The notes: generated by a model not told the origin, from the sequence alone. Positions 1 through 8,875 are shown, numbered from the stretch's first letter. The stretch: DNA of 17,838 nucleotides from Puniceicoccales bacterium (GCA_031284845.1 JAITXH010000222.1:1-17838), one strand, 5' to 3'. Program-made: numbers and translations.

Positions 1-432
1 GTGTTTTCCGAGGCGGTGGATAAAACAGTGTCCTTCGCCAAAGATGCCCAATCCGTCTCTACTTCCTTGCAGGAACAGTCCAAAAAAACTGTAGGCCAAT
101 GGAGTGCCAGCATCGCCGAGATTCAGGACGAAGGGCTGCGCCGCAGCGCCCAGGAGAGCAAAGAAGAATACAATAAGAGTTTTGAAGAGTCGCGTTCTTC
201 TTCCGACAATGCTTTCAAAAAAGCAGAAATCTACATCAGCAAGATTGAAGACGCGCGCCGCTCGTTGAAAGTCAATCTGAGTGTTGACGGAATCAAAAAC
301 TTGAAATCCTTTGCCAAGACGACCGAAACGTCTGGGACAGAAGCCGTAAGTGCGCTCAAAAGCGCTGGCGATCTCGCAGTAAAGGCAACGGCAAGAATCG
401 CGCCTGCGTCCACGGTTGCCGGGAAGAAATAG
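1..432 (+). CDS. Coiled-coil protein of unknown function, 5'-truncated by the window
   Basis: The reading frame is open at the left edge and ends with TAG at 430-432, so the visible 143 codons are probably only the C-terminal part. The GTG at position 1 need not be the true start. The visible part is hydrophilic, rich in Ser, Lys, Glu and Ala, and almost entirely helical-looking, with no hydrophobic segment or Cys cluster. A Trp near residue 34, an LRRSAQES segment and a later LKVNLSVDGIKNLKSF segment recall the layout of DUF2959-type proteins. That family also pairs a long helical bundle with an 'LK-x-NL-x-x-x-I-x-x-L' stretch, but this is a by-eye resemblance only. The protein ends in a short Ala/Pro/Lys tail. 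Function is unknown. It lies 51 bases before rdgB on the same strand, and nothing shows a functional link. Confidence 0.7.
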   Translation: MFSEAVDKTVSFAKDAQSVSTSLQEQSKKTVGQWSASIAEIQDEGLRRSAQESKEEYNKSFEESRSSSDNAFKKAEIYISKIEDARRSLKVNLSVDGIKNLKSFAKTTETSGTEAVSALKSAGDLAVKATARIAPASTVAGKK

Positions 433-483
433 CATCGGCGCACTTGCTTTTGCAATCAAGGGCCGGGCCGTCTTTCTTTCCGT

Positions 484-1212
484 ATGGGCGCGAGCCGCGC
501 ATTTCACAAGGATTCCGTCGATTTTACCCGTGAGGGCACGACGGTATCTTCTGCCGGGTGTTCCCTTCCCTCTTCGGATGCGGTGATCATTCTTGCCACA
601 AACAACAGCCATAAAGCTGAAGAGTTTGAGAACTTGTTCCGCGCTCGGAAATTGCCTCTGAAAGTGTTCACCGCGGCACATGTCGGCGGCATGCCTGCCG
701 TCGCCGAAGACACCGGCACTTTTTTGGGCAACGCCCGGCAAAAAGCACGCGCTCTGCACGCTGCCGCCCCGCCGCATTTTTGGGTAATGGCCGACGACAG
801 CGGGCTTGTGTGCGATGCGCTGGACGGTGCCCCCGGAGTGGAATCGGCCAACTACGCTGGCCCTCACGCTCCGGACGCCGCCAATCGCGCCAAATTGCTG
901 GCTGCTTTACACGGCGTGCCAAAAATCCGGCGCACGGCCTTTTTTTTCTGCCAGTTGCTCCTCATCTCGCCGGGGGGAAATGAATTTGCCTTTGAGGGAA
1001 AATGCCCTGGCCGCATCTTGGACGCAGAATCCGGCACGGGCGGCTTCGGCTATGACGCCTTGTTTCTCCCCGATGGAGCCGCAGTGTCATTTGCGGAACT
1101 GCCCTCTGAGGAAAAGAACCGGCTCAGCCATCGCGGGCGCGCTTTCGAGGCACTGGCCGAGTGGCTTGAGAGCAAAACGCCTCGCGCTGGTGAAGAGAAC
1201 CGGGTGGACTGA
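484..1212 (+). CDS. rdgB: XTP/dITP (non-canonical purine NTP) pyrophosphatase, HAM1/RdgB family
   Basis: This cytosolic house-cleaning enzyme hydrolyses dITP, XTP and related deaminated purine triphosphates to the monophosphate plus pyrophosphate, keeping them out of DNA and RNA. The family signatures are in order: an N-terminal ILATNNSHKAEEF strand-loop-helix (residues 36-48) that binds the triphosphate, DDSGLVCDALDGAPGVESA (104-122), GGFGYDALFLP (186-196) and a C-terminal SHRGRAFEAL (215-224). The ATG at 484 gives 242 residues, with about 33 residues ahead of the first core strand that the family normally lacks. A GTG at 583 would give 209 residues, the usual family length, so it is a credible alternative. 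Neither start has a clear ribosome binding site. The gene is 76 bases upstream of dxr on the same strand and could be co-transcribed. The family call is very secure; the start is not. Confidence 0.95.
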   Translation: MGASRAFHKDSVDFTREGTTVSSAGCSLPSSDAVIILATNNSHKAEEFENLFRARKLPLKVFTAAHVGGMPAVAEDTGTFLGNARQKARALHAAAPPHFWVMADDSGLVCDALDGAPGVESANYAGPHAPDAANRAKLLAALHGVPKIRRTAFFFCQLLLISPGGNEFAFEGKCPGRILDAESGTGGFGYDALFLPDGAAVSFAELPSEEKNRLSHRGRAFEALAEWLESKTPRAGEENRVD

Positions 1213-1288
1213 AAAAAAATAGGCAGGTAAAAGGTTTGCCAATGCCGCCGCCGCCCTTTCTCTCCCGGCCTTTTTCGTAATTCCCTTC

Positions 1289-2464
1289 ATGGCTGAGAAA
1301 AACATCGTATTACTGGGTGCCACAGGCTCTATCGGCGAAAGCACACTCAAGGTTGCCCGGAAACATCCCGACCGCATCCGCATCGCCGCGATCGCCGCCA
1401 ACAGCCGCTACACAGAGCTTGCTGCCATCGCCCGCGAATTTTCCGTCCCCGATGTCGCCTTGTTCGACAACAAGGCCGCCAGCGACGCACGCGCCTCAGG
1501 CTTATTCCCCCCCGGGACACGCATCCACGAGGGCATGGAAGGCCTCATCACGCTTGCCACACTCGACACGGCAAACTTGGTCGTCATGGCCGTCGTCGGC
1601 ACGCTCGGGCTTCACCCCGCACTCGCCGCCATCCGCGCCCGCAAGACGCTCGCCCTTGCCAGCAAGGAAATCCTCGTGCTTGCGGGCAAGTTCGTCATGG
1701 CGGAATCCGCACGTCTCGGCGTCCCCATCGTCCCGCTCGACAGCGAGCACAACGCCATCTTCCAGTGCCTCCACGCCGAGCCGAGACGCCTCGTGGACAG
1801 GCTCATCCTCACCGCTTCCGGCGGCCAGTTCCGCGATGCCACCGTTGAGGAAATGCGCCTGGTGACACCCGCACAGGCACTCCGGCATCCCAATTGGGAC
1901 ATGGGGCCAAAGGTCACGGTGGACTCCTCCAGCATGGCCAATAAGGGGCTTGAGCTTATTGAAGCACGTTGGCTCTTCGACATCCCACAGGAGCGCATAG
2001 ACATCGTCGTCCACCCGCAGAGCATCATCCACTCCATGGTGCGCTTTGTGGACGGCTCCATCCTCGCCCAACTTTCGCCGCCCTCGATGACATTTGCCAT
2101 CCAGCATAGCGTCCTCTACCCGGACCGGGCACCGGGCGTCGTCCCCACACTTGATTTCTCGCAAGTGCTACGGCTCGACATCCGCCCACCCGATTACGAG
2201 AGATTCCCCTGTCTGCGCCTCGCCCGTACCGCCTCGGCCACTGCTGGTATCGCCCCTGCCGTGTTCAATGCCGCAGACGAAATAGCCGTCGCCGCTTTTC
2301 TTAAAAACAAAATCTCCTTTCTGGGCATACCCGCAGTCGTGGAACACACGCTGGGCGCGGTGGCCGTGCGCGAACCGGAAAATATCGCCGATTTGCTCGA
2401 CGCCGACGCCGAAGCACGCACGAAGGCCACCGAGTTCATATCGGCGGCATCTGATAAACTTTAA
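1289..2464 (+). CDS. dxr: 1-deoxy-D-xylulose-5-phosphate reductoisomerase
   Basis: DXR (IspC) is the committed step of the MEP isoprenoid pathway: NADPH- and divalent-metal-dependent isomerisation and reduction of DXP to 2-C-methyl-D-erythritol 4-phosphate. The 391-residue length is normal. The Rossmann motif GATGSIGEST is at residues 10-19. The SKEILVLAG segment starts near 125. The metal ligands are in LDSEHNAIF (D151, E153) and NKGLELIEA (E222), equivalent to D150, E152 and E231 of the E. coli enzyme. A SASGGQF-like substrate loop reads TASGGQF near 175. The ATG at 1289 fits the family N-terminus exactly. Its leader is pyrimidine-rich and has no Shine-Dalgarno motif. The gene sits 56 bases before the rseP-type protease, a pairing common in bacteria where an envelope/isoprenoid cluster (uppS, cdsA, dxr, rseP) exists. 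Here the first two partners are replaced by rdgB. Confidence 0.98.
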   Translation: MAEKNIVLLGATGSIGESTLKVARKHPDRIRIAAIAANSRYTELAAIAREFSVPDVALFDNKAASDARASGLFPPGTRIHEGMEGLITLATLDTANLVVMAVVGTLGLHPALAAIRARKTLALASKEILVLAGKFVMAESARLGVPIVPLDSEHNAIFQCLHAEPRRLVDRLILTASGGQFRDATVEEMRLVTPAQALRHPNWDMGPKVTVDSSSMANKGLELIEARWLFDIPQERIDIVVHPQSIIHSMVRFVDGSILAQLSPPSMTFAIQHSVLYPDRAPGVVPTLDFSQVLRLDIRPPDYERFPCLRLARTASATAGIAPAVFNAADEIAVAAFLKNKISFLGIPAVVEHTLGAVAVREPENIADLLDADAEARTKATEFISAASDKL

Positions 2465-2520
2465 CTTTTTCATTTCAGCAGCCCGTCTTTTCAACATTTC
2501 ATCTCCCCATCCCATCACAC

Positions 2521-4338
2521 ATGAACTTCGACAATCTGCATAACATCTTCGGTAACGCCTGGGGCATATTCCTTGTCGTCCTCTTTTTCGGCGGCTCCAT
2601 CTTCATCCATGAGCTCGGCCACTTTCTCGCCGCACGCAAGCGCGGGCTGAAAATTGAGCGCTTTTCCATCGGGTTTGGCCCACGCCTCTTTGGCTGGACT
2701 GGTAAAGACGGTGTAGATTACCGCGTCTCGCTGCTCCCGCTCGGCGGCTATGTCGCCCTCCCGCAGATGGTGGATATGGAGGCTATCGAGGGCAAAAATG
2801 GCGCAGACGCCGATTCTCTCCCGCCCATTTCCTATGCCGATAAAATGATTGTCGCCGTCATGGGCGTCGTCTTCAACATCCTCTTCGCCTTTGCCATCTC
2901 ATGCGTCCTCTGGGTGACAGGTCGCCCCGTGCCGCCCAACTCTATCACCACCACCATCGGCTATGTCGTGCCGGTGCTCGACGAGCACATCAACCAACCC
3001 GGCCCGGCATACGCCGCCGGACTGCGCCCCGGCGACAAAATCCTCACCGTGGATGGCGAAGCGGTAAAAGACTTCTCCCGCATCATGCAAAAGATCAGCA
3101 TCGGCTCAGGACGGGACGCCCGCGGCAAAGAGCAATGCACGATCAAGGTCAGCCGCGACGGCAAAGAACTGGAGCCGTTCATCATCAAGCCGGTGATACT
3201 CGACCTGAACCCCTCCAGCGGCGATGCCATCCGCCGCATCGGCATCAGCCCTGCCGACACCATTATCATTGAAAAGCCGGAACCCGGCTCTCCCGCCGAG
3301 GCAGCAGGCTTGAAACGGGGCGACGAGATACTCGCGCTCAACGGAACCACCGTTTTCTCATTTGAACACTTCAAAAAAGCACTCGAGACAGTCGGAGAAA
3401 AGGAATCGCGCCTCACCGTGCGCTCCGCCGAAGGGGAGACGCACGAGGTCACACTCACGCCCGTAATGCTCGCCCGCAAGGTCGAGCTTGCTCAAATCTC
3501 CTTCAAAGACAAAGAGACCCTCCGCCGCCTCCACCTCGTGCCCGTGCCGGACAACCTGCGCAAGCCGGAGCCGGGGCAGGACAAGCCCGATCCGGAACGT
3601 CGCAATCTGATGATTTTCGACACGCTCCCCGTTGGCTCTCAATACGCCAGCACGTTGCGCCCTGGAGCCATCCTCGCCAGTGTGGACTCGGTGATCGTGC
3701 GCACGCCCGCTGATCTCGCCGCTGCCGCCCATTCAGCCAAAGACAGCAAGGCGCTCCTTTCCTTCAAAGAAAAACGCGATGCCGACGGCGAACTCGTCAC
3801 TTTGGAGGAATTCAGTGCTACCGTGCTCCCCGCAAAGAAAACCCCCTTCATCGGCATCACCAACAGCATTGCCCCGGCAGAGCTGGTCCACCAGACGCCA
3901 TTTGAGCAAATCGGCTCCGCGTTTTCTCTCACCTTCGAGTCGCTGGGTAAGCTCGTTGACCGCAACTCCAACGTCGGCATCAATCACCTCATGGGCGTCA
4001 TTTCCATCGCCAAGACCTACTACAATACCTCCGACGATATCAAACGCGTCCTATGGTTCACTCTTATTATCAATATCAACCTCGCCATCCTGAACATCCT
4101 CCCATTTCCCGTGCTGGATGGCGGACACATGCTGTTTGCCACCATTCAGAAAACACTTGGACGCCCGATTCCGCTAAAAATCCTGACCAGCGTGCAATAC
4201 GTGTTTGTGATGCTATTCATGGGCCTGATGGGCTACGTATTGCTAAACGACGTAAAGCGATGCAGCGGCGATAACACCATTGAACTGCAAAGATACCTCG
4301 TAAGCCATTACGTCGAAGCTCCCTTGAAATTCCAATAA
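2521..4338 (+). CDS. rseP: RseP-type site-2 (intramembrane) zinc metalloprotease with extra PDZ-like region
   Basis: This is a polytopic inner-membrane protease of the M50B family. E. coli RseP cuts membrane-bound anti-sigma factors inside the lipid bilayer and clears signal-peptide remnants. The zinc motif HELGH lies in the first membrane segment (H30, E31, H34). The second catalytic motif NILPFPVLDGG holds the third ligand (N525, D533). Further hydrophobic segments lie near residues 108-133, 505-527 and 555-575. At 605 residues it is about 150 longer than E. coli RseP. The periplasmic insert holds one PDZ at about 145-225 (AGLRPGDKILTVDGEAV), a second at about 248-315 (AGLKRGDEILALNGTTV) and a degenerate third at about 364-420 (STLRPGAILASVDSVIV). 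The usual GPxxI segment before the last membrane helices reads MGVISI. The start at 2521 agrees with the family N-terminus. It is probably in one unit with dxr. The natural substrate cannot be told from this window. Confidence 0.95.
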   Translation: MNFDNLHNIFGNAWGIFLVVLFFGGSIFIHELGHFLAARKRGLKIERFSIGFGPRLFGWTGKDGVDYRVSLLPLGGYVALPQMVDMEAIEGKNGADADSLPPISYADKMIVAVMGVVFNILFAFAISCVLWVTGRPVPPNSITTTIGYVVPVLDEHINQPGPAYAAGLRPGDKILTVDGEAVKDFSRIMQKISIGSGRDARGKEQCTIKVSRDGKELEPFIIKPVILDLNPSSGDAIRRIGISPADTIIIEKPEPGSPAEAAGLKRGDEILALNGTTVFSFEHFKKALETVGEKESRLTVRSAEGETHEVTLTPVMLARKVELAQISFKDKETLRRLHLVPVPDNLRKPEPGQDKPDPERRNLMIFDTLPVGSQYASTLRPGAILASVDSVIVRTPADLAAAAHSAKDSKALLSFKEKRDADGELVTLEEFSATVLPAKKTPFIGITNSIAPAELVHQTPFEQIGSAFSLTFESLGKLVDRNSNVGINHLMGVISIAKTYYNTSDDIKRVLWFTLIININLAILNILPFPVLDGGHMLFATIQKTLGRPIPLKILTSVQYVFVMLFMGLMGYVLLNDVKRCSGDNTIELQRYLVSHYVEAPLKFQ

Positions 4339-4435
4339 GCGTGCCCCGCATCTTTTGCGGAAAGCGCAGAAGGGCTAATCAAACATTGTCTTTACCGGGC
4401 GTATGCAGTTGGATGTGCCCACTGACACAATCCGC

Positions 4436-6016
4436 ATGAACATTCTCCTGAAAAAGTTTTTCTCAACATGCGCCGGAGCTGCTGCTCTTGCCTCCGCTTT
4501 CGTCGCCACCGGCGTGCCCGTGTCCGCCGACGGACCCTATGCCGCCAAGTGGGCTTCGCTCGACAAGCGCCCCGCTCCCGAATGGTTCCTCGACGCCAAA
4601 TTCGGCATTTTCATCCACTGGGGGCTTTACTCCGTGCCCGCCTTCGCCAACCGGGGCCAATACGCCGAATGGTATTGGTCGCGCCTAGGCAAAACGCGGC
4701 ACGGCGGCCAGTCCTACACATCCAAGTTTCAAGAAGAAAAATACGGCAAAGGGTTTAAATACGAAGACTTCGCGCCGCTCTTTACCGCCGAGAAATTCGA
4801 TGCCCGCAAATGGGCGGAACTCTTTGCCAAATCCGGAGCCAGATATATCGTGCCGACCTCAAAGCACCACGAAGGGTTCGCCCTTTGGCCCAGCGCCGAA
4901 GCCAGTAAAAGCTGGGGGCGCCCCTGGAATGCCGCCGAGATCGGCCCCAAGCGCGACCTGCTCGGCGAACTCGGCGAAGCCGTCCGCGACAAAGGCCTCA
5001 AATACGGCTTCTACTTTTCCCTCTACGAATGGCACAACCCACTTTGGATAAAAGACCGCAAGCGCTTCATCCGGGAAGTCTATCACCCCCAGTTCAAAGA
5101 CCTCGTAAACCGGTATAAACCCTCCCTCCTCTTCGGTGATGGCGAATGGGACATCTCCTCAAAAGACTGGGGAAGCGAAGAACTCATCGCCTGGCTTTAC
5201 AACGAATCGCCATCCAAAGACGACGTCATCATCAATGACCGCTGGGGCAAAGACACCCGCCTGCACCACGGCGGCTACTACACCACAGAATACGGCGCCG
5301 GACTCAAAGACGCCTCTCACCCCTGGGAAGAAAACCGGGGCATCGGTTTTTCATTCGGCTACAATCATGTCGAAATAGAGGCCGACTACAAAACCTCCCG
5401 CGAGTTGATCCTCGTGCTCTCCGACCTCGTAAGTCGCGGCGGAAATCTCCTCCTCAACATCGGTCCCAAAGCAGACGGCACCATCCCCGAAATCATGGAA
5501 AAACGCCTGCTCGACATCGGCGCATGGCTCGCGGTCAACGGAGAAGCCATTTACGGCACGCGTGTCGCCGGACGCCCCTGCCAGTGGACGGCGGGCAAGC
5601 GCCCGAAACAAAGCTACAAAAACTACAAAGCGAAGTATAATTTGATGGAGCACGTCGGCCAGGCCACCGTCAACGGCAACGCGGTAAAGCAAGTGTTTTA
5701 CACCCAGAAGAAAGATGCCCTCTACGCCATCAGCGTCGGCTGGCCCGAAGGCGCGACGCTCACCCTGCAAGGCGTGAGCGCTCCCCAAGGTGCGATCGTG
5801 ACCGTTCTCGGTCTCCCCAATGAGCTGAAATACGAGATCACCAAAAGCGGCATCACCATCGCACTTGACGGTATCCCGTCGAACAAGTTGTCCGGTGCCC
5901 CGGCATATACTTTCAAGATCACCAACGCCGTGGTCTCTCAGGAAGACGGCACCGAAGCAAAAACCGGTGCAGGGAAAAAAGCCGAGAAAGCCGGCTACAC
6001 GGGAGAAAAAGATTGA
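4436..6016 (+). CDS. Secreted alpha-L-fucosidase, glycoside hydrolase family 29
   Basis: GH29 enzymes are retaining exo-acting glycosidases that release L-fucose from glycans. The ATG at 4436 opens a good signal peptide (KK at residues 6-7, an Ala-rich core, PVSA|D cleavage near residue 31). An in-frame ATG at 4403 would add 11 polar residues and spoil it, so the later start is preferred (526 residues). Family motifs follow in order: KFGIFIHWGLYSVPAF, an SKHHEGFALWPS substrate-pocket loop, LLFGDGEWD with the probable nucleophile D235, TTEYGAG with the probable acid/base E285, RGIGFSFGYN, and RGGNLLLNIGPKADGTIP. The acid/base position matches the Thermotoga-like GH29-A arrangement. A beta-rich C-terminal domain follows, ending in a Lys/Glu/Gly-rich tail of about 25 residues that is not part of the usual fold. 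The gene is 97 bases after rseP and is not obviously part of a sugar-utilisation operon. Linkage specificity cannot be read from sequence alone. Confidence 0.95.
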   Translation: MNILLKKFFSTCAGAAALASAFVATGVPVSADGPYAAKWASLDKRPAPEWFLDAKFGIFIHWGLYSVPAFANRGQYAEWYWSRLGKTRHGGQSYTSKFQEEKYGKGFKYEDFAPLFTAEKFDARKWAELFAKSGARYIVPTSKHHEGFALWPSAEASKSWGRPWNAAEIGPKRDLLGELGEAVRDKGLKYGFYFSLYEWHNPLWIKDRKRFIREVYHPQFKDLVNRYKPSLLFGDGEWDISSKDWGSEELIAWLYNESPSKDDVIINDRWGKDTRLHHGGYYTTEYGAGLKDASHPWEENRGIGFSFGYNHVEIEADYKTSRELILVLSDLVSRGGNLLLNIGPKADGTIPEIMEKRLLDIGAWLAVNGEAIYGTRVAGRPCQWTAGKRPKQSYKNYKAKYNLMEHVGQATVNGNAVKQVFYTQKKDALYAISVGWPEGATLTLQGVSAPQGAIVTVLGLPNELKYEITKSGITIALDGIPSNKLSGAPAYTFKITNAVVSQEDGTEAKTGAGKKAEKAGYTGEKD

Positions 6017-6139
6017 GCGAAACAATCAGGAGGGAATCAGAGCGAGAGGGGGAGGAGGCCAAAACGCCAAGTTCCAAACATGCAGATAATTTAATTTCAG
6101 CATTTCCCTTTTCAAAAATTCTGTTTCCCTCCGCCGCCT

Positions 6140-7759
6140 ATGTCTTCTTGGACCCGATTCCAGCAATACTTCCGCCCGTTTGACGCAGAGGGATTCTCCC
6201 TCGACATCAGCCGGGTCCCCTTCCCGGACGATTTCTTCTCCGGCATCGAACCAAAGCTCCAATGCGCTTACAAAGCGATGGCGGCACTCGAAAAAGGAGA
6301 GATCGCAAATCCCAGTGAAAAACGCATGGTCGGCCACTATTGGCTGCGTGCTTCCAAGCTCGCGCCCAATCCGGCGATCACCCGTGAAATAGACGACGCC
6401 CTCGACGCCATCGAGCAATTTGCCGCCAAGATCCACAGCGGCGAAATCCAAGGCGAAAAAGGTGCATTTGAAAATCTGCTCTGCATCGGCATCGGCGGCT
6501 CGGCACTCGGCCCCCAGTTCACAGCACAGGCACTCTCCCGCCCAGGCAAAGACAAACTCGCCCTCTACTTCCTCGATAATACCGACCCGGATGGCTACGA
6601 CTTTGTCCTCGACCAGCTCGCCGGAAAGCTCGGACGCACGCTCGTCATCATAACCTCAAAATCGGGCACAACCGCCGAACCGCGCAACGGCCTTGTCGAA
6701 ACCAAAAAGCGCTACAAAGACAGCAATCTGGATTTTGCCCGGCACGCCGTCGTCGTCACCGGCAGCGGAAGCCAGTTTGACAAGCTCGCTATAGCAGAAA
6801 AGTTCCTCGCCCGTTTCCCCATGTGGGAATGGGTGGGCGGGCGCACCAGTGAGTTTGCCCCCGTAGGGCTTTTGCCCGCTGCCCTTCAAGGCTTGCCCAT
6901 CCGCCAGTTTCTCGCCGGAGCCGCCGCGATGGACCGCCTCACGCGCGGGCGGGAAACGCAGAAAAATCCTGCCATACTCCTCGCTGCCTCATGGTATTTC
7001 CTCACCAACGGGCGCGGCGACAAAGACATGGTGGTGCTCCCCTACAAAGACCGCCTTCTGCTTTTCTCACGTTACCTTCAGCAGCTCGTCATGGAATCGC
7101 TCGGCAAAGGGAAAAACCTCGCCGGAGAAACCGTAAATCAAGGCATTTCCGTTTACGGCAATAAAGGCTCCACCGACCAGCACGCCTATGTCCAGCAATT
7201 GCGCGAAGGCGTGCCGAACTTTTTCGTGACCTTCATCGAAGTCCTGCGCGCCCGCCAAGGAGCCTCCCCCGATGTCAACCCGGATGCGCCCGGCGTCACC
7301 AGCGGCGACTACCTCGAAGGTTTTCTGCTGGGCACCCGTGAAGCGCTCTCCGGAAATAAACGTCCCAGCATCACAATCACCGTGAACGATGTTTCCGCGC
7401 ACAGCCTCGGCCTGCTTATCGCGCTGTTCGAGCGTGCCGTCGGTTTTTACGCCTCGCTCGTCGGCATCAACGCCTACGACCAACCCGGCGTCGAAGCCGG
7501 TAAAAAAGCCGCAGATGCCGTCCTCATTTTTCAGCAGGGAATCACCGCCTTCCTTCGCGCACACCCCGGCGAACAATTCACCGCAGACCAAATTGCGGAT
7601 GCGGTGAAAGCACAAATAAAAGAAAAAGAAATAATACTTGAACCGACGCCCGAACTTATCTTTAAGGTTTGCGAATACTTGGCAGCTAACCCTGACAAGG
7701 GCGTTAAAAAGGAAACAAAAACACCTTTTCACCACACAACGTACACTCAACAATCCTGA
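6140..7759 (+). CDS. pgi: Glucose-6-phosphate isomerase
   Basis: PGI interconverts glucose 6-phosphate and fructose 6-phosphate in the cytosol (glycolysis and gluconeogenesis). Diagnostic segments are GIGGSALGPQF near residues 116-126, the phosphate-binding SKSGTTAEPRN near 173-183, the family signature WVGGRTSEFAPVGLLPAAL near 231-249, KGKNLAGETVNQGISVYGNKGSTDQHAYVQQLREG (catalytic Glu and His region) and a C-terminal YDQPGVEAGKKAAD holding the catalytic Lys. At 539 residues it is of normal length for the larger PGI form. The ATG at 6140 follows a pyrimidine tract (ccctccgccgcct) with no Shine-Dalgarno sequence. The 123-base leader from 6017 is purine-rich at first and AT-rich later and could hold a promoter, but I cannot pin one down. 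The next gene starts only 26 bases after the stop, so the two are likely co-transcribed. Confidence 0.98.
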   Translation: MSSWTRFQQYFRPFDAEGFSLDISRVPFPDDFFSGIEPKLQCAYKAMAALEKGEIANPSEKRMVGHYWLRASKLAPNPAITREIDDALDAIEQFAAKIHSGEIQGEKGAFENLLCIGIGGSALGPQFTAQALSRPGKDKLALYFLDNTDPDGYDFVLDQLAGKLGRTLVIITSKSGTTAEPRNGLVETKKRYKDSNLDFARHAVVVTGSGSQFDKLAIAEKFLARFPMWEWVGGRTSEFAPVGLLPAALQGLPIRQFLAGAAAMDRLTRGRETQKNPAILLAASWYFLTNGRGDKDMVVLPYKDRLLLFSRYLQQLVMESLGKGKNLAGETVNQGISVYGNKGSTDQHAYVQQLREGVPNFFVTFIEVLRARQGASPDVNPDAPGVTSGDYLEGFLLGTREALSGNKRPSITITVNDVSAHSLGLLIALFERAVGFYASLVGINAYDQPGVEAGKKAADAVLIFQQGITAFLRAHPGEQFTADQIADAVKAQIKEKEIILEPTPELIFKVCEYLAANPDKGVKKETKTPFHHTTYTQQS

Positions 7760-7785
7760 CAACAGTCACTTATCCACTCCCCCCC

Positions 7786-8835
7786 ATGAACAAGACAGCA
7801 TCCCTTATCGTCCGCATTCTGGCCATTCTCGCGGCCGCCGGTGCAGGTGTCGCTTGGTACCTGATTTACTCGGAGAACATTGAGATCGCGATGCAGCGAT
7901 CGCAATGGCTGACCACCGACGCTGAGATCAGAGCCGGGCAGGAATTCAAGGAACGCATGAACTCGCTCCCACCCACGCAGGCTTTGCTCGAAGCCAAGCG
8001 CAAAGAGATCATCCGGCTCACGAACGATCTGGCTTTGGCCAATGCGACCATTGTCGAGCGCAACAGGACGATTGACGAGCGCAACAACACCATCGCGCAA
8101 CTCGAAAGCGAGCGCGCCGAGTTGCAGCGCCGCGGGCAGGAATTGACCACCCAACTCCAGCAGGCCACGGCCAAGGGCGAACAATTGCAGGCTGAATTGA
8201 ACACGGCCACTGCCGAGATCGCCCGTCTGACCAAGGATATGAACGACGAAGAAAAATACGTCCCCAGGGCTCGTTTCAACGAGCAAGTCGAACTTCTCAA
8301 TCAGGCGCACGCCCTCGAAGAAAGAATTAACCGGAAATACACCCGCTTGTGGAATTGGACATTCAGCCAGATCAACGTAAAGCCGCCCTTCAGCAAGATA
8401 CCCGACGGTCCTGAAGACGAAGCAAAACCCGGCGAAGCAAAAATAGAAGTCCGCGAATTGGCACCCAAACTCCCGACCAAGATCATCGCCATTGACCGCC
8501 GTCAAGGAGTCCTCGTGGTCTCCCTTGGCATCGAAGACAACCGCCTTACCGCAGGCAGCATCTATGAAGTGCAGGTCAATGATGCGAGCGTCGCAAGAAT
8601 CCGCATCACCACGGTCAGCGCTGGACAGAGCGTCGCATCCATCTTGCCGGGTGCACAACTTCAACAGTTGACCAAAGACAGCGTCATTTATCTGGTTCTG
8701 GCGGCAGGCGTTCCGGTGACTCCAGTGGCAGCTCCGGCTCCCGTAGCAGCCCCTGCGGCTTCTGTGGCCCCCGCTCCCACACCACCGCCCGCTCCGCCCC
8801 CGGCACCAGTCCTGACGCCATCGGCGCCTTTGTAA
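7786..8835 (+). CDS. Inner-membrane-anchored coiled-coil protein with a beta-rich domain and Pro/Ala tail, function unknown
   Basis: No named family is recognised. Visible architecture of the 349 residues: a Lys/Arg-flanked N-terminal hydrophobic helix (about 7-28) that should anchor the protein with its bulk in the periplasm; a long heptad-like coiled coil rich in Glu, Gln, Asn and Leu (about 65-155, continuing weakly to 188); a compact beta-rich module (about 228-305) with the pattern KIIAIDRRQGVLVVSLGIED...RLTAGSIYEV...ARIRITTV...ASILPG; and a terminal tail of almost only Pro, Ala, Val and Thr (about 309-349). The beta module resembles 'V-x-x-VD-x-x-x-G-x-V-x-x-SLG-x-xDG-x-x-xG' repeats found in many uncharacterised planctomycete and verrucomicrobial coiled-coil proteins, though I can only judge this by eye. 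A spacer or scaffold role in the cell envelope is an inference from layout. It follows pgi by 26 bases and precedes a small lipoprotein gene by 40. Confidence 0.9.
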   Translation: MNKTASLIVRILAILAAAGAGVAWYLIYSENIEIAMQRSQWLTTDAEIRAGQEFKERMNSLPPTQALLEAKRKEIIRLTNDLALANATIVERNRTIDERNNTIAQLESERAELQRRGQELTTQLQQATAKGEQLQAELNTATAEIARLTKDMNDEEKYVPRARFNEQVELLNQAHALEERINRKYTRLWNWTFSQINVKPPFSKIPDGPEDEAKPGEAKIEVRELAPKLPTKIIAIDRRQGVLVVSLGIEDNRLTAGSIYEVQVNDASVARIRITTVSAGQSVASILPGAQLQQLTKDSVIYLVLAAGVPVTPVAAPAPVAAPAASVAPAPTPPPAPPPAPVLTPSAPL

Positions 8836-8875
8836 TCCGTTTTCCTGTTTATTTTAAAAACTTAAATCAAGTCAC

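Noticed and set aside
1502..2164. 220-codon minus-strand frame inside dxr
   Set aside because: It is antisense to conserved dxr motifs, and His/Asp/Gly-rich as expected from reversed codons.
7747..8664. 305-codon minus-strand frame opposite the coiled-coil gene
   Set aside because: It is a shadow of the real gene: Leu/Phe/Gly/Asp-rich with no domain, and opposite a well-supported plus-strand protein.
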